Assembly: GCF_015159745.1 (NCBI RefSeq)
Contig: NZ_JADDOJ010000011.1
Coordinates: forward strand, 1-64,000
Length of the DNA stretch: 64,000 nt
Origin: Ramlibacter aquaticus
Lineage (GTDB): Bacteria; Pseudomonadota; Gammaproteobacteria; Burkholderiales; Burkholderiaceae_C
Direction: 5' to 3'
The notes beneath the pieces are model-generated. The model had not been told where the DNA came from. It saw only the letters and a list, made by a program, of their open reading frames with translations, and ran no database searches. Below are positions 28,771-39,960 of this stretch, one piece after another; the first letter of the stretch is position 1, and every line of letters begins with the position of its first letter. The position numbers were made by a program, and so were the translations under genes.

Positions 28771-29465
28771 GGGTTCATCACCGCCACGTTCTGCTCCCAC
28801 TGCACCGTGGGGGGCCGGCCACCGGGCACGGTGAAGCGCAGGGCCAGGCGCAGCACGCGCACCCGGTTCCACGCGGCGGCCGCGCTGATCTGGCTGGCGT
28901 CCATGTACTGCCGGGGCTGGCAGGGCGCGCAGGCGGGGTCGGTGTCCACGCCGTAGCTCACATCGAAGCCCGCGACCCCCGCCATCAGCGGTTGGGTGGT
29001 GTTGCCGTTGACCTTGCAGGTGAGGTTGCCGCCCGCATCGAGCCGGATGCGGTTGGTCACCAGGCTGCCCCTCGGGTAGGCCTTGCTGCCGGTGCAGTCG
29101 CTGGCGATGCCGTTGCCATCGGCGAGGAAGCGCACGGTGAGCGTGTCGGCGCCGCCCGCCGTGCCGACGAGCGCCTGGCCAGCGGCCAGGGTGCCGAAGC
29201 CGGCCATGGCCTCGGGCGGCAGCGCGGCGGCCGAAGGCGTGCCCAGGGGGTCCGGGTTGAAGCCGGTGAGCCGCACGACCTGCGACAGCAGCAGAACGGC
29301 CAGGCGTTCGTTGTCCTGCATCTCGGCCAGGTCGTCCTGCGCCTGCCAGGAATTCTTGAGGCCGGCGTAGACCGACGCGGCGCCCGCCACCACCAGGAGG
29401 GCCAGCACCGTGGCCACCATCAGTTCGACCAGCCCCATGCCGGCCTCGCGGCGCTGCGGCTTCAT
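28767..29465 (-). CDS. pilW: Type IV minor pilin PilW
   Basis: 232 residues. The leader MKPQRREAG is followed by the processing site and [24 protein letters not shown], the prepilin helix with Glu5 and a Met in place of Phe1. The body has Cys pairs (SDCTGSK, DPACAPCQPRQ). This is the PilW pattern in Pseudomonas-type operons. The ATG overlaps the pilV stop and its own stop overlaps the pilX start, so the set is translationally coupled. Confidence 0.9.
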   Translation of the reverse strand: MKPQRREAGMGLVELMVATVLALLVVAGAASVYAGLKNSWQAQDDLAEMQDNERLAVLLLSQVVRLTGFNPDPLGTPSAAALPPEAMAGFGTLAAGQALVGTAGGADTLTVRFLADGNGIASDCTGSKAYPRGSLVTNRIRLDAGGNLTCKVNGNTTQPLMAGVAGFDVSYGVDTDPACAPCQPRQYMDASQISAAAAWNRVRVLRLALRFTVPGGRPPTVQWEQNVAVMNP

Positions 29466-30055
29466 GGCATCAGGTGCAGCACGAAGGACTGGCGGGACAC
29501 GGCGGCGGACGACGCGGCCGGGGTCGTGCGGGCCTGCACCACCCGCTCGTTCCAGGACAGGCGCAGGGTGCACTCGCGCGGGCTGCTGCGGTCACAGGCC
29601 ACCTGGGCCTGGTAACCGGGAAACTGCGCGTCCATGCCTGCGGCCCAGCGCTGCAGGTCGTACAGGGCCATGTCGTTTTCGGCACAGGCCGTGGTGCCGC
29701 AGTCCAGCGGCGGCACCAGGGCGGCCGTCGCCCCGGTGAGGAAGACCTGGGCGCCTTCCAGGGTGTATTCGCGCGGTGCGGCGGCCCAGAAGGCGGGCAG
29801 CGCCGTGATGCTGGCCGCCAGGCTTTCCGCCTGTAGGGCCGCGAGCGCGCGGGTGCGGCCGTTCTTGCTGCCGGACAGGCCGACGGCCTGCAGCTTGGCC
29901 ACGCCCAGCAGCCCGACCGCAACCACGATCACCGCCACCAGCACCTCGACCAGCGTGAAGCCGCCGGCCCGCCGGCGCGCGGCGAGGCAGTTCGACAAGG
30001 GGGGGTGGCTGCCCGGCACGGCTGGACTCCTGCACTGTGCGCCAGGCCCGAACAT
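29462..30055 (-). CDS. pilV: Type IV minor pilin PilV
   Basis: 197 residues from the ATG, with a rather long 32-residue leader ending RRRAGG before FTLVEVLVAVIVVAVGLLGVAKLQ, the PilV helix. A TTG 12 codons before that point (LSNCLAARRRAGG) would give a more typical short leader and is a real alternative start. The body includes four cysteines (LDCGTTAC, ACDR, ECTL). It is the first gene of the operon; no FimT/FimU-type pilin gene is found upstream. Confidence 0.88.
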   Translation of the reverse strand: MFGPGAQCRSPAVPGSHPPLSNCLAARRRAGGFTLVEVLVAVIVVAVGLLGVAKLQAVGLSGSKNGRTRALAALQAESLAASITALPAFWAAAPREYTLEGAQVFLTGATAALVPPLDCGTTACAENDMALYDLQRWAAGMDAQFPGYQAQVACDRSSPRECTLRLSWNERVVQARTTPAASSAAVSRQSFVLHLMP

Positions 30056-30156
30056 CGGAACCCGGCATGGGCAGGGATGCTGCCGCGTGCCCCGCGGGCC
30101 GGGGTTTCAGGAACCGCACCCCGGTTCGATGGGAACGAAACGCCCCTAGAAGGGAA

Positions 30157-30819
30157 TCAAATTCCCTGGCCGGCGTTGCCGGCGGGCACCGCCGGGGCCT
30201 CTCCCGCCACGTCCCGCCACTCCCAGTTGCGCCGTGCGGCCAGCACCGCGTTCGGGTACTCCGGCCGGCCCCGGCTGCCGTTGTACCGGCCCAGGGCCAT
30301 GAACAGGTCGCCGCGCTCGCGGTCCAGGTAATGGCGCAGGATCACGCAGCCGAAGCGCAGGTTGGTCTGCATGTGGAACAGCCGGCCGGCGTCGCCGTCG
30401 CCGATCAGCCGGCTCCAGAAGGGCATCACCTGCATGTAGCCGCGGGCGCCCACGGCGCTGACCGCGAACTTGCGGAAATTGCTTTCGACCTGCACCAGCC
30501 CCAGCACCAGGCTGGGCTCCAGGCCGGCCCGGCGGCTCTCGTACCAGACCGTCTGCAGGAATTCCTTGCGGTCCAGCCAGAGCGGCTGGCGCTTGCGCAG
30601 GCGCTGGCTCATTTCGCCCAGCCAGCGCAGGTAGGCCAGCCGCGACGCGGTATCCCTGAATTCCGGCACCGGGGGCGCCGCGTTGGCGATGGCGGAGCTG
30701 AGCGCCGTGCGCACCGCGTCCGCCAGCGGCTCCTCGACCTGGGCGCCGGCCCGGGCCAGGCCCGACCAGGCGCCCAGCAGCGCCGCGAGCGCGGCGGCCA
30801 GGCCCTGGCGCCGGCGCAT
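30157..30819 (-). CDS. Lytic transglycosylase (SLT domain), exported
   Basis: 220 residues. A signal peptide (about residues 1-24, [24 protein letters not shown]) is followed by a soluble helical stretch and an SLT catalytic domain: VQVESNFRKFAVSAVGARGYMQVMPFW with the catalytic Glu in ES and the GYMQVMP motif, then FGCVILRHYLDR and LGRYNGSRG. It cleaves peptidoglycan glycosidic bonds in the periplasm. The ATG shares one base with the proS stop (TGATG), so it is probably co-transcribed with proS. It may help insert the nearby pilus apparatus, but that is only inference. Confidence 0.88.
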   Translation of the reverse strand: MRRRQGLAAALAALLGAWSGLARAGAQVEEPLADAVRTALSSAIANAAPPVPEFRDTASRLAYLRWLGEMSQRLRKRQPLWLDRKEFLQTVWYESRRAGLEPSLVLGLVQVESNFRKFAVSAVGARGYMQVMPFWSRLIGDGDAGRLFHMQTNLRFGCVILRHYLDRERGDLFMALGRYNGSRGRPEYPNAVLAARRNWEWRDVAGEAPAVPAGNAGQGI

Positions 30820-32564
30820 CACGCAGCCAGCCGGCCGCGCAGGAAGCCGGCCACCTCGGCGAGGGGCATGCGGGTGGGCTCCTTGTCGCGCCGGTGCTGG
30901 TACTCCACCTGGCCCTCCTTCAGGCCGCGGTCGGACAGCACCACGCGATGCGGCACGCCGATCAGTTCCCAGTCGGCGAACATGGCGCCCGGGCGCTCGC
31001 CACGGTCGTCCAGCATGACATCCACCCCGGCCGCGGCCAGTTCGTCGTGGAGTTGCTCGGCCGCGGCACGCACCTCGGCGCTGCGGTCCATGCCGATGGG
31101 GCAGACCACCACCGTGAAGGGCGCGATCGCGTCGGGCCAGACGATGCCGCGCTCGTCGTGGTTCTGCTCGATGGCGGCGGCGGGCAGGCGGGTGATGCCG
31201 ATGCCGTAGCAGCCCATCTCGAAGGGCTTGGGCTTGCCGTCCTCGTCCAGGAAGGTGGCGTTCATGGGCTTGCTGTACTTGGTGCCCAGGTAGAACACGT
31301 GGCCCACCTCGATGCCGCGCTCGATCGCCAGCCGGCCGCGGCCGTCGGGCGACAGGTCGCCCTCGACCACGTTGCGCAGGTCGGCCACGGCATGCGGCTC
31401 GGGCAGGTCGCGGCCCCAGTTCACGCCCCGGAGGTGGAAGTCTTCCTCGTTGGCGCCGCAGACCCAGTCGGCCATCAGCGCCACCTCGCGGTCGGCCACG
31501 ATGCGCACCGGCTTCTTCAGGCCGATGGGGCCCAGGTAGCCGGGCTTGGTGCCGAAGTGCTCGATGATCTCGGGCACGGTCGCGAACCGGAAGCCGGCGT
31601 CCAGGCCCGGCACCTTGCCGACCTTGATCTCGTTCATGTCGTGGTCGCCGCGCACCAGCAGCAGCCAGACCTGCGAACGCAGCACCTCGCCGCGCTCGTC
31701 GGTCTCGTCGGTCGCCAGCACCAGCGACTTGACCGTGCGGTCCAGCGGCAGGCCCAGCAGTGCGGCCACGTCGGCGCAGGTGCTCTTGCCCGGCGTCGCG
31801 ACCTTCTGCATCGCCTCGGCGGCGGCCGAGCGCGGACCGGCCGGCGCCAGGGCCTCGGCCTTTTCCATGTTGGCCGCGTAGTCGCTGTCCGGGCAATAGA
31901 CGATCGCGTCCTCGCCGGTGTGGGCGATGACCTGGAACTCCTCGCTCAGGTCGCCGCCGATGGCGCCGCTGTCGGCGGCGACGGCGCGGTAGCGCAGGCC
32001 GAAACGGTCGAAGATGGCGCGGTAGGCCTGCGACATGCGCTCGTAGCTGCGCTGGGCGGACGCGGCGTCTCGGTCGAAGCTGTACGCGTCCTTCATGATG
32101 AACTCGCGCCCCCGCATCAGGCCGAAGCGCGGCCGGCGCTCGTCGCGGAACTTGGTCTGGATCTGGTAGAGGTTGCGGGGCAGCTGCTTGTAGCTGCGCA
32201 GTTCCTGGCGTGCGATGTCGGTGACCACTTCCTCGCTGGTGGGCTGGATCACGAAATCACGCTGGTGCCGGTCCTGGATGCGCAGCAGTTCCGGGCCCAT
32301 CTTGTCGAAGCGGCCGGTCTCCTGCCACAGCTCGGCAGGCTGGACCACGGGCATGGTGCACTCCACCGCGCCGGCCCGGTTCATCTCCTCGCGGACGATG
32401 GCCTCCACCTTGCGGATCACGCGCAAGCCCATGGGCATGTAGGTGTAGATGCCGGCGCCCAGCTTCTTGATCATGCCGGCGCGCATCATCAGCCGGTGGC
32501 TCGCCACCTCGGCGTCGGCGGGGGCTTCCTTCTGCGTGGAAATGAGGAACTGGGAGGCTTTCAT
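30819..32564 (-). CDS. proS: Prolyl-tRNA synthetase
   Basis: 581 residues, the bacterial form with an editing insertion. It charges tRNA-Pro. Class II motifs are visible: motif 1 ([21 protein letters not shown]), motif 2 with [25 protein letters not shown], and motif 3 ([20 protein letters not shown]). The YbaK-like deacylase insertion lies between motifs 2 and 3 ([20 protein letters not shown]). The C-terminal anticodon-binding domain ends the protein. Divergent from rppH. Confidence 0.96.
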   Translation of the reverse strand: MKASQFLISTQKEAPADAEVASHRLMMRAGMIKKLGAGIYTYMPMGLRVIRKVEAIVREEMNRAGAVECTMPVVQPAELWQETGRFDKMGPELLRIQDRHQRDFVIQPTSEEVVTDIARQELRSYKQLPRNLYQIQTKFRDERRPRFGLMRGREFIMKDAYSFDRDAASAQRSYERMSQAYRAIFDRFGLRYRAVAADSGAIGGDLSEEFQVIAHTGEDAIVYCPDSDYAANMEKAEALAPAGPRSAAAEAMQKVATPGKSTCADVAALLGLPLDRTVKSLVLATDETDERGEVLRSQVWLLLVRGDHDMNEIKVGKVPGLDAGFRFATVPEIIEHFGTKPGYLGPIGLKKPVRIVADREVALMADWVCGANEEDFHLRGVNWGRDLPEPHAVADLRNVVEGDLSPDGRGRLAIERGIEVGHVFYLGTKYSKPMNATFLDEDGKPKPFEMGCYGIGITRLPAAAIEQNHDERGIVWPDAIAPFTVVVCPIGMDRSAEVRAAAEQLHDELAAAGVDVMLDDRGERPGAMFADWELIGVPHRVVLSDRGLKEGQVEYQHRRDKEPTRMPLAEVAGFLRGRLAA

Positions 32565-32665
32565 CGCTGGGGGTTTTTTGCGCGGTATCGGCCGCTGCCG
32601 CTGAGCCTATGCGACGCGTGGATGGGCGTGCATAATGAACTCAGTTTAAGAATTGGGGTTTGATT

Positions 32666-33349
32666 ATGCTTGACCGGGACGGCTTCCGGCCCAACGTCGG
32701 CATCATCCTGCTCAACCAGAAAAACCAGGTGTTCTGGGGCAAGCGAATCCGCACCCACAGCTGGCAATTTCCGCAAGGGGGCATCGATCGCGGCGAGACC
32801 CCCGAGCAGGCGATGTACCGCGAGCTCCACGAGGAAGTGGGGCTCAGGCCCGAACATGTCCGCATCATCGCGCGCACCCGTGACTGGCTGCGCTACGAAG
32901 TGCCGGACCGCTATATACGCCGCGACGCGCGCGGCCACTACAAGGGCCAGAAGCAGATCTGGTACCTGCTGCAGCTCACCGCCCAGGACTGGAACCTGAA
33001 CCTGCGCGCGACCAACCACCCCGAGTTCGACGCCTGGCGCTGGAACGAGTACTGGGTGCCCCTGGACGTGGTGGTGGAGTTCAAGCGCGGCGTCTACGAG
33101 ATGGCGCTGACGGAACTGGCGCGGTTCGTGCCGCGCCACGACCACCGCAACCGCTACCTGCGCAGCGGCATGCGCTCGCGCGAGCACGAGCATCACGAAC
33201 ACCACGAAGGCCACGCCCACCACGCGACGCCGCACGCCTCGCCCATGGACGAATCCCTGCTGCCGCCCTCGTTCGAGCTGCCGCCGGGTGCCACCTTCGA
33301 ACCCGATCCGCAGGCCGAGTTCGGCGGCAAGGGCAAGCATGCGCCCTGA
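32666..33349 (+). CDS. rppH: RNA pyrophosphohydrolase with a His-rich tail
   Basis: 227 residues. It removes pyrophosphate from mRNA 5' ends to start decay. The N-terminus [17 protein letters not shown] and the Nudix box [20 protein letters not shown] are diagnostic, followed by [22 protein letters not shown]. coli RppH is 176 residues; here about 65 more follow, including a dense histidine stretch ([13 protein letters not shown]) that could bind metal, and a Pro-rich end. The ATG is chosen; a TTG two codons upstream is in frame. The 3' end overlaps the next gene by 11 bases. Confidence 0.93.
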   Translation: MLDRDGFRPNVGIILLNQKNQVFWGKRIRTHSWQFPQGGIDRGETPEQAMYRELHEEVGLRPEHVRIIARTRDWLRYEVPDRYIRRDARGHYKGQKQIWYLLQLTAQDWNLNLRATNHPEFDAWRWNEYWVPLDVVVEFKRGVYEMALTELARFVPRHDHRNRYLRSGMRSREHEHHEHHEGHAHHATPHASPMDESLLPPSFELPPGATFEPDPQAEFGGKGKHAP

Positions 33350-33857
33350 GATCAAGGTCCTGGCCGCGCTCGCCGGCTCGCTCTGCCTGACCCTGGCCCA
33401 GGCCCAGCTGTTCGGCGAACGCGACAGCACCTGGCGCGACGAAGTGCCGCCGCCGGCGCCCGCACTGCACACCGACGGGCTGGTCGCCATCGACGTCGGC
33501 CCCTCCACCACCTTGCGCTTCGGCGTCGACCCCCGGTCGGTCAGCATCTCGCCGGCCGGCGTGGTGCGCTACGTGGTCGTGGCCACCAGCAGCGCCGGGG
33601 CGGTGAACGCAATGTACGAAGGCCTGGACTGCGGTTCGGCCATGGTGAAGGTCTACGCGCGGCACGACCCGCAGCGCGGCTGGGTGCCCGCCACGGGCGA
33701 CTGGCGCCCGCTGGACATGGGCAGCTCGGTGGTGCGGCACAGCACGGTGATCGCCCAGCAGGGCGCCTGCGATGGCCCCACGCCCAACGGCCCGGTGGAC
33801 CGCCTGCTGCGCGACCTGTCCAACCCGGCCGGCCGCGCGCGTTACGGCGGCCACTGA
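33339..33857 (+). CDS. CNP1-like family exported protein
   Basis: 172 residues. A signal peptide (about residues 1-22, ending LAQAQ) precedes a compact beta-rich domain: [50 protein letters not shown], and [12 protein letters not shown]. This is the pattern of the CNP1-like family found in betaproteobacteria, whose function is unknown. Two cysteines (GLDCG and GACDG) could form a disulphide. It overlaps rppH by 11 bases, so it is translated from the same mRNA, and converges on proB with one base between stop codons. Confidence 0.82.
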   Translation: MRPEIKVLAALAGSLCLTLAQAQLFGERDSTWRDEVPPPAPALHTDGLVAIDVGPSTTLRFGVDPRSVSISPAGVVRYVVVATSSAGAVNAMYEGLDCGSAMVKVYARHDPQRGWVPATGDWRPLDMGSSVVRHSTVIAQQGACDGPTPNGPVDRLLRDLSNPAGRARYGGH

Positions 33858-33858
33858 G

Positions 33859-36127
<2,269 letters not shown>

Positions 36128-36385
36128 TTAGGCCGGCACCACGTTCACGGTCTGCTTGTTCATTTCGCCCTTGATGGCGAACTGGACATGCCCATCGACC
36201 AGCGCGAACAGCGTGTGGTCCTTGCCGATGCCGACGTTGGTGCCGGCATGGAACTTGGTACCGCGCTGGCGCACGATGATGGAACCGGCGCTGATCAGCT
36301 CACCGCCGAAGGCCTTCACACCGAGCATCTTGGGCTTGGAATCCCGCCCGTTTCGCGTAGAGCCGCCGCCTTTTTTCTGTGCCAT
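36128..36385 (-). CDS. rpmA: 50S ribosomal protein L27
   Basis: 85 residues. It starts [28 protein letters not shown], as in all L27, with [34 protein letters not shown] following. L27 contacts the peptidyl-transferase centre of the ribosome. There is no long N-terminal extension needing cleavage as in Firmicutes. Fifteen bases separate it from rplU. Confidence 0.97.
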   Translation of the reverse strand: MAQKKGGGSTRNGRDSKPKMLGVKAFGGELISAGSIIVRQRGTKFHAGTNVGIGKDHTLFALVDGHVQFAIKGEMNKQTVNVVPA

Positions 36386-36400
36386 TTCAAAGCTCCTGCA

Positions 36401-36712
36401 TCAAGCTGCGATGGCGCCGATTTGCAGTTCGGTGAACTGCTGGCGATGCCCCTGGCGCTTCTGGTAGTGCTTGCGACGACGCATCTTGAAGATGCGCACC
36501 TTGTCGTGCTTGCCATGGGCCACGACCGTGGCCTTGACTGTCGCACCGGACACCAGGGGAGTGCCGACCTTGATCTCGCTGCCGTTGCCAACGGCGAGCA
36601 CCTGGTCGATCACGATTTCCTGGCCGACGTCCGCAGCAATCTGTTCTACTTTAATTTTTTCGCCGGAAGCAACGCGATACTGCTTGCCACCGGTTTTTAT
36701 GACCGCGTACAT
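36401..36712 (-). CDS. rplU: 50S ribosomal protein L21
   Basis: 103 residues. [24 protein letters not shown] at the start and the family signature [23 protein letters not shown] at the end are diagnostic. L21 binds 23S rRNA. The ATG is preceded by an 85-base leader downstream of a good promoter. First gene of the rplU-rpmA-(terminator)-obgE-proB operon, divergent from ispB. Confidence 0.97.
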   Translation of the reverse strand: MYAVIKTGGKQYRVASGEKIKVEQIAADVGQEIVIDQVLAVGNGSEIKVGTPLVSGATVKATVVAHGKHDKVRIFKMRRRKHYQKRQGHRQQFTELQIGAIAA

Positions 36713-36803
36713 GTTGACCTCTCGAAATGAGTGAGCCCTTGCCGTGACGGATTTCCCGGCAAGTTCGTTGTTCTTTTGCGGAACGAATCCCGAAAAGCCC
36801 TCC

Positions 36804-36832
36804 ATCATACCATTGTTAGCGCCCACCCACAA
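36804..36832 (-). promoter_or_regulatory. rplU promoter
   Basis: On the minus strand TTGTGG (-35), 17 bases, TATGAT (-10). Transcription would begin near 36797, giving an 85-base leader before rplU. Confidence 0.55.
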
Positions 36833-36873
36833 GGGCACGGCCGCTGCAGGGCGGGCGCCCCCGGGCCGCTTCC

Positions 36874-36879
36874 TATAAT
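36874..36879 (+). promoter_or_regulatory. ispB -10 element
   Basis: A perfect TATAAT lies 26 bases before the TTG start of ispB, with GAAGG in between. No convincing -35 is seen at the usual spacing. Confidence 0.45.
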
Positions 36880-36905
36880 CGGGACCCTTTCCTCGAAGGC
36901 CCACC

Positions 36906-37880
36906 TTGAGCGACCCCGGCAGCAACCTGCTTTCCCTCATCGCAAGCGACATGGCGCAGGTCGACGCGGTGATCGCCCGCCGCCTGGATTCCGGCGTGCC
37001 GCTGGTCGGCGACGTCTCGCGCTACATCATCAGCGCGGGCGGCAAGCGGCTGCGGCCCGCGCTGCTGCTGCTGGTCTGCGGCGCGCTGGGCTACACCGGC
37101 GCGCAGCGCTTCAACCTGGCCGCCGTGGTCGAGTTCATCCACACCGCCACGCTGCTGCACGACGACGTGGTCGACGAGTCCACGCTGCGCCGCGGCCGCG
37201 CCACGGCCAACGAGCGCTTCGGCAACCCGGCGAGCGTGCTGGTCGGCGACTTCCTGTATTCGCGGGCCTTCCAGATGATGCTGGACGCCGGCCAGATGCG
37301 CGTGATGGAGATCCTGGCCGACGCCACCAACGTGATCGCCGAGGGCGAGGTGCTGCAGCTGATGAACATGCACGATGCCTCGCTCGACGAAGCCGGCTAC
37401 CTGCGCGTGATCCGCTCCAAGACCGCCAAGCTCTTCGAGGCCAGCGCGCGCCTGGGTGCCGTGCTCGCCGGCTCGCCCCCGGCGCTGGAACAGGCCTGCG
37501 CCGACTACGGCCAGGCGCTGGGCACCGCATTCCAGGTGATCGACGACGTGCTCGACTACGACGGCGATGCCGCCGAGATGGGCAAGAACCTGGGCGACGA
37601 CCTGCGCGAAGGCAAGGCCACCCTGTCCCTCATCGCGGCCATGCAGCGCGGCACCCCGGCGCAGCGCGACCTGGTGCGCCACGCCATCGAGAACGGCGCC
37701 GTCGACGAGCTCGACCGCATCGTCGCCGTCGTGCGGGACACAGGGGCCCTGGAGGTGACGCGCGAGGCCGCTGCCGCCGAGGCACAACGCGCGATCGATG
37801 CAGCGATGCAGCTGCCGCGCAATCCGCACGCCGAAGCTTTGCTACAATTGGCGGCTCAACTGCTTTCGCGGCGCGCCTGA
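36906..37880 (+). CDS. ispB: Octaprenyl (polyprenyl) diphosphate synthase
   Basis: 324 residues from a TTG start with GAAGG nearby. It builds the C40 side chain of ubiquinone from FPP and IPP. The first Asp-rich motif is in [10 protein letters not shown], the second in [44 protein letters not shown] and [11 protein letters not shown] are as in IspB. Chain length (C40) is assumed from the family in betaproteobacteria. It lies directly upstream of the tRNA-Pro gene on the same strand. Confidence 0.94.
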   Translation: MSDPGSNLLSLIASDMAQVDAVIARRLDSGVPLVGDVSRYIISAGGKRLRPALLLLVCGALGYTGAQRFNLAAVVEFIHTATLLHDDVVDESTLRRGRATANERFGNPASVLVGDFLYSRAFQMMLDAGQMRVMEILADATNVIAEGEVLQLMNMHDASLDEAGYLRVIRSKTAKLFEASARLGAVLAGSPPALEQACADYGQALGTAFQVIDDVLDYDGDAAEMGKNLGDDLREGKATLSLIAAMQRGTPAQRDLVRHAIENGAVDELDRIVAVVRDTGALEVTREAAAAEAQRAIDAAMQLPRNPHAEALLQLAAQLLSRRA

Positions 37881-37921
37881 ATCCCTTCGGATGCGCCACC
37901 AGCGCGAAGCGTGTTGGACAT

Positions 37922-37998
37922 CGGGGTGTAGCTTAGCCTGGTAGAGCGCTACGTTCGGGACGTAGAGGCCGGAGGTTCGAATCCTCTCACCCCGACCA
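37922..37998 (+). tRNA. tRNA-Pro (anticodon CGG)
   Basis: 77 bases. The acceptor arm CGGGGTG pairs with CACCCCG; the anticodon stem CTACG/CGTAG encloses the loop TTCGGGA with CGG at positions 34-36; the T arm has GGTTCGAATCC; discriminator A and an encoded CCA complete it. A possible TACAAT -10 hexamer lies inside the 3' end of ispB, so it could be transcribed alone or with ispB. Confidence 0.96.
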
Positions 37999-38010
37999 GG
38001 TTTGATGAAT

Positions 38011-38037
38011 CAACGGCCGGATCGCATCCGGCCGTTG
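38011..38037 (+). terminator. Terminator after tRNA-Pro
   Basis: CAACGGCCGGAT and ATCCGGCCGTTG form a 12-bp perfect stem with a three-base loop, then TCGTTTG. The rest of the gap to pilB (to 38190) holds a possible TTGACG -35 at 38149 with a weak -10 17 bases on, and nothing else recognised. Confidence 0.65.
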
Positions 38038-38190
38038 TCGTTTGTGCCTTCGGCGCACGCGTCTGTGTCATCGTGCCAACTGCCGGGCCGCCATGGGCGC
38101 GCGCGGATTTACACAGCCTTGGCAATCGGCGATGATCCAACGAGCCTCTTGACGAGGTTTGTTTCACAAGGTAACAAAACTTTCCGCTGA

Positions 38191-39927
38191 ATGGCAGCAG
38201 TCGATCCCGTCGCCGCAGATGCGCCCACCGTGGCCCTGCCCGGCATCGCCCGCGCCCTGGTGTCGGCGGGCAAGCTGGGTCAGAAGTCCGCTGAAGAGCT
38301 GACGCGCAAGGCGCATGGCAACCGCACCAGTTTCGTCGCCGAGCTGACGGGCTCGGGCGCCGTGTCCGCCGCCGACCTGGCCCACACCCTCTCGTCCGCC
38401 TTCGGCGCCCCGCTGATCGACCTCGACGCGATCGACGCGGCGCGCCTGCCCAAGGGCCTGCTGGACCCCAAGACCTGCGCTGCGCTGCGCGTGCTGGTGC
38501 TGTCCAAGCGCAACAACCGGCTCATCGTCGCCACGGCCGACCCGTCGGACCAGCAGGCCGCCGAGAAGATCAAGTTCGCCACCCAGATGGGCGTGGACTG
38601 GATCATCGCCGAGTACGACAAGCTCTCGCGCATGGTCGAGGCGGGCGCCACCAGCGCCGGCGAGGCCATGGACAGCATCGTCGGCGAAGACTTCGAGTTC
38701 GACGAGACCAGCCTGGAGGCCCCCGCCGAGGAGGCGGAGGCCGCCGGCACCAGCGAGGTCGAGGACGCGCCCGTGGTGCGCTTCCTGCAGAAGATGCTGC
38801 TGGACGCCTTCTCCATGCGCGCGTCCGACCTGCACTTCGAGCCCTACGAACACCAGTACCGGGTGCGCTTCCGCATCGACGGCGAACTGCGCGAGATCGC
38901 CTCGCCGCCCATCGCCATCAAGGAAAAGCTGGCTTCGCGCATCAAGGTCATCTCCAAGATGGACATCTCGGAGAAGCGGGTGCCGCAGGACGGCAAGATG
39001 AAGCTCAAGGTCGGCCCCGACCGGGTGATCGACTTCCGCGTCAGCACGCTGCCCACGCTGTTCGGCGAGAAGATCGTGATCCGTATCCTGGACCCGAGCA
39101 GCGCCAAGCTGGGCATCGACGCGCTGGGCTACGAACCCGAGGAAAAGCAGCGCCTGCTGGACGCCATCGGCCGGCCCTACGGCATGATCCTGGTCACGGG
39201 GCCCACGGGCTCGGGCAAGACGGTGTCGCTCTACACCTGTCTGAACCTGATGAACAAGCCCGGCGTCAACATCTCGACCGCCGAGGACCCGTCCGAAATC
39301 AACCTGCCGGGCGTCAACCAGGTCAACGTGAACGACAAGGCCGGCCTCACCTTCGCGGCCGCGCTCAAGTCCTTCCTGCGCCAGGACCCGGACGTGATCA
39401 TGGTCGGCGAAATCCGCGACCTGGAAACCGCCGACATCGCCATCAAGGCCGCGCAGACCGGCCACCTGGTGCTGTCCACCCTGCACACGAACGACGCGCC
39501 GACGACGCTGACGCGCATGCGCAACATGGGCATCGCGCCCTTCAACATCGCCTCCAGCGTCATCCTCATCACGGCGCAGCGCCTGGCGCGACGCCTGTGC
39601 CCGCAATGCAAGGCGCCGGCCGACATCCCGAGCGAGACGCTGCTGGACGCCGGCTTCACCGAGGACGAGGTCGACGGCAGCTGGACGCCCTACCGGCCGG
39701 TGGGCTGCAACGCCTGCAACAACGGCTACAAGGGCCGCGTCGGCATCTACCAGGTGATGCCGATCAGCGACGACATCCAGCGCATCATCCTGGCCGACGG
39801 CAGCTCCATGGAAATCGCCAAGCAGGCCGAGGCGGAGGGCGTGCGCAGCCTGCGCAAGTCGGGCCTGCACAAGGTGAAGCTGGGCGTGACCTCGCTCGAG
39901 GAAGTGCTGGGCTGCACCAATGTCTGA
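38191..39927 (+). CDS. pilB: Type IV pilus assembly ATPase PilB
   Basis: 578 residues. The hexameric extension motor. An N-terminal GspE-like domain (about residues 1-170) precedes the ATPase: Walker A in VTGPTGSGKTVSLYT, Asp box STAEDPSEINL, Walker B IMVGEIRDLETADI, His box LSTLHTNDAP, and a tetracysteine zinc site (RLCPQCKAP with GCNACNNGYKGRVG). No clear Shine-Dalgarno precedes the ATG. First gene of pilB-pilC-pilD-coaE-zapD-yacG. Confidence 0.96.
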   Translation: MAAVDPVAADAPTVALPGIARALVSAGKLGQKSAEELTRKAHGNRTSFVAELTGSGAVSAADLAHTLSSAFGAPLIDLDAIDAARLPKGLLDPKTCAALRVLVLSKRNNRLIVATADPSDQQAAEKIKFATQMGVDWIIAEYDKLSRMVEAGATSAGEAMDSIVGEDFEFDETSLEAPAEEAEAAGTSEVEDAPVVRFLQKMLLDAFSMRASDLHFEPYEHQYRVRFRIDGELREIASPPIAIKEKLASRIKVISKMDISEKRVPQDGKMKLKVGPDRVIDFRVSTLPTLFGEKIVIRILDPSSAKLGIDALGYEPEEKQRLLDAIGRPYGMILVTGPTGSGKTVSLYTCLNLMNKPGVNISTAEDPSEINLPGVNQVNVNDKAGLTFAAALKSFLRQDPDVIMVGEIRDLETADIAIKAAQTGHLVLSTLHTNDAPTTLTRMRNMGIAPFNIASSVILITAQRLARRLCPQCKAPADIPSETLLDAGFTEDEVDGSWTPYRPVGCNACNNGYKGRVGIYQVMPISDDIQRIILADGSSMEIAKQAEAEGVRSLRKSGLHKVKLGVTSLEEVLGCTNV

Positions 39928-39960
39928 CGCCATACAACAGGAAGTCTGAGGGGAATCCGG

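Noticed and set aside
29462-30156. A FimT-like gene upstream of pilV
   Set aside because: The 101 bases between the lytic transglycosylase gene and pilV are too short for a pilin gene and hold no prepilin motif.
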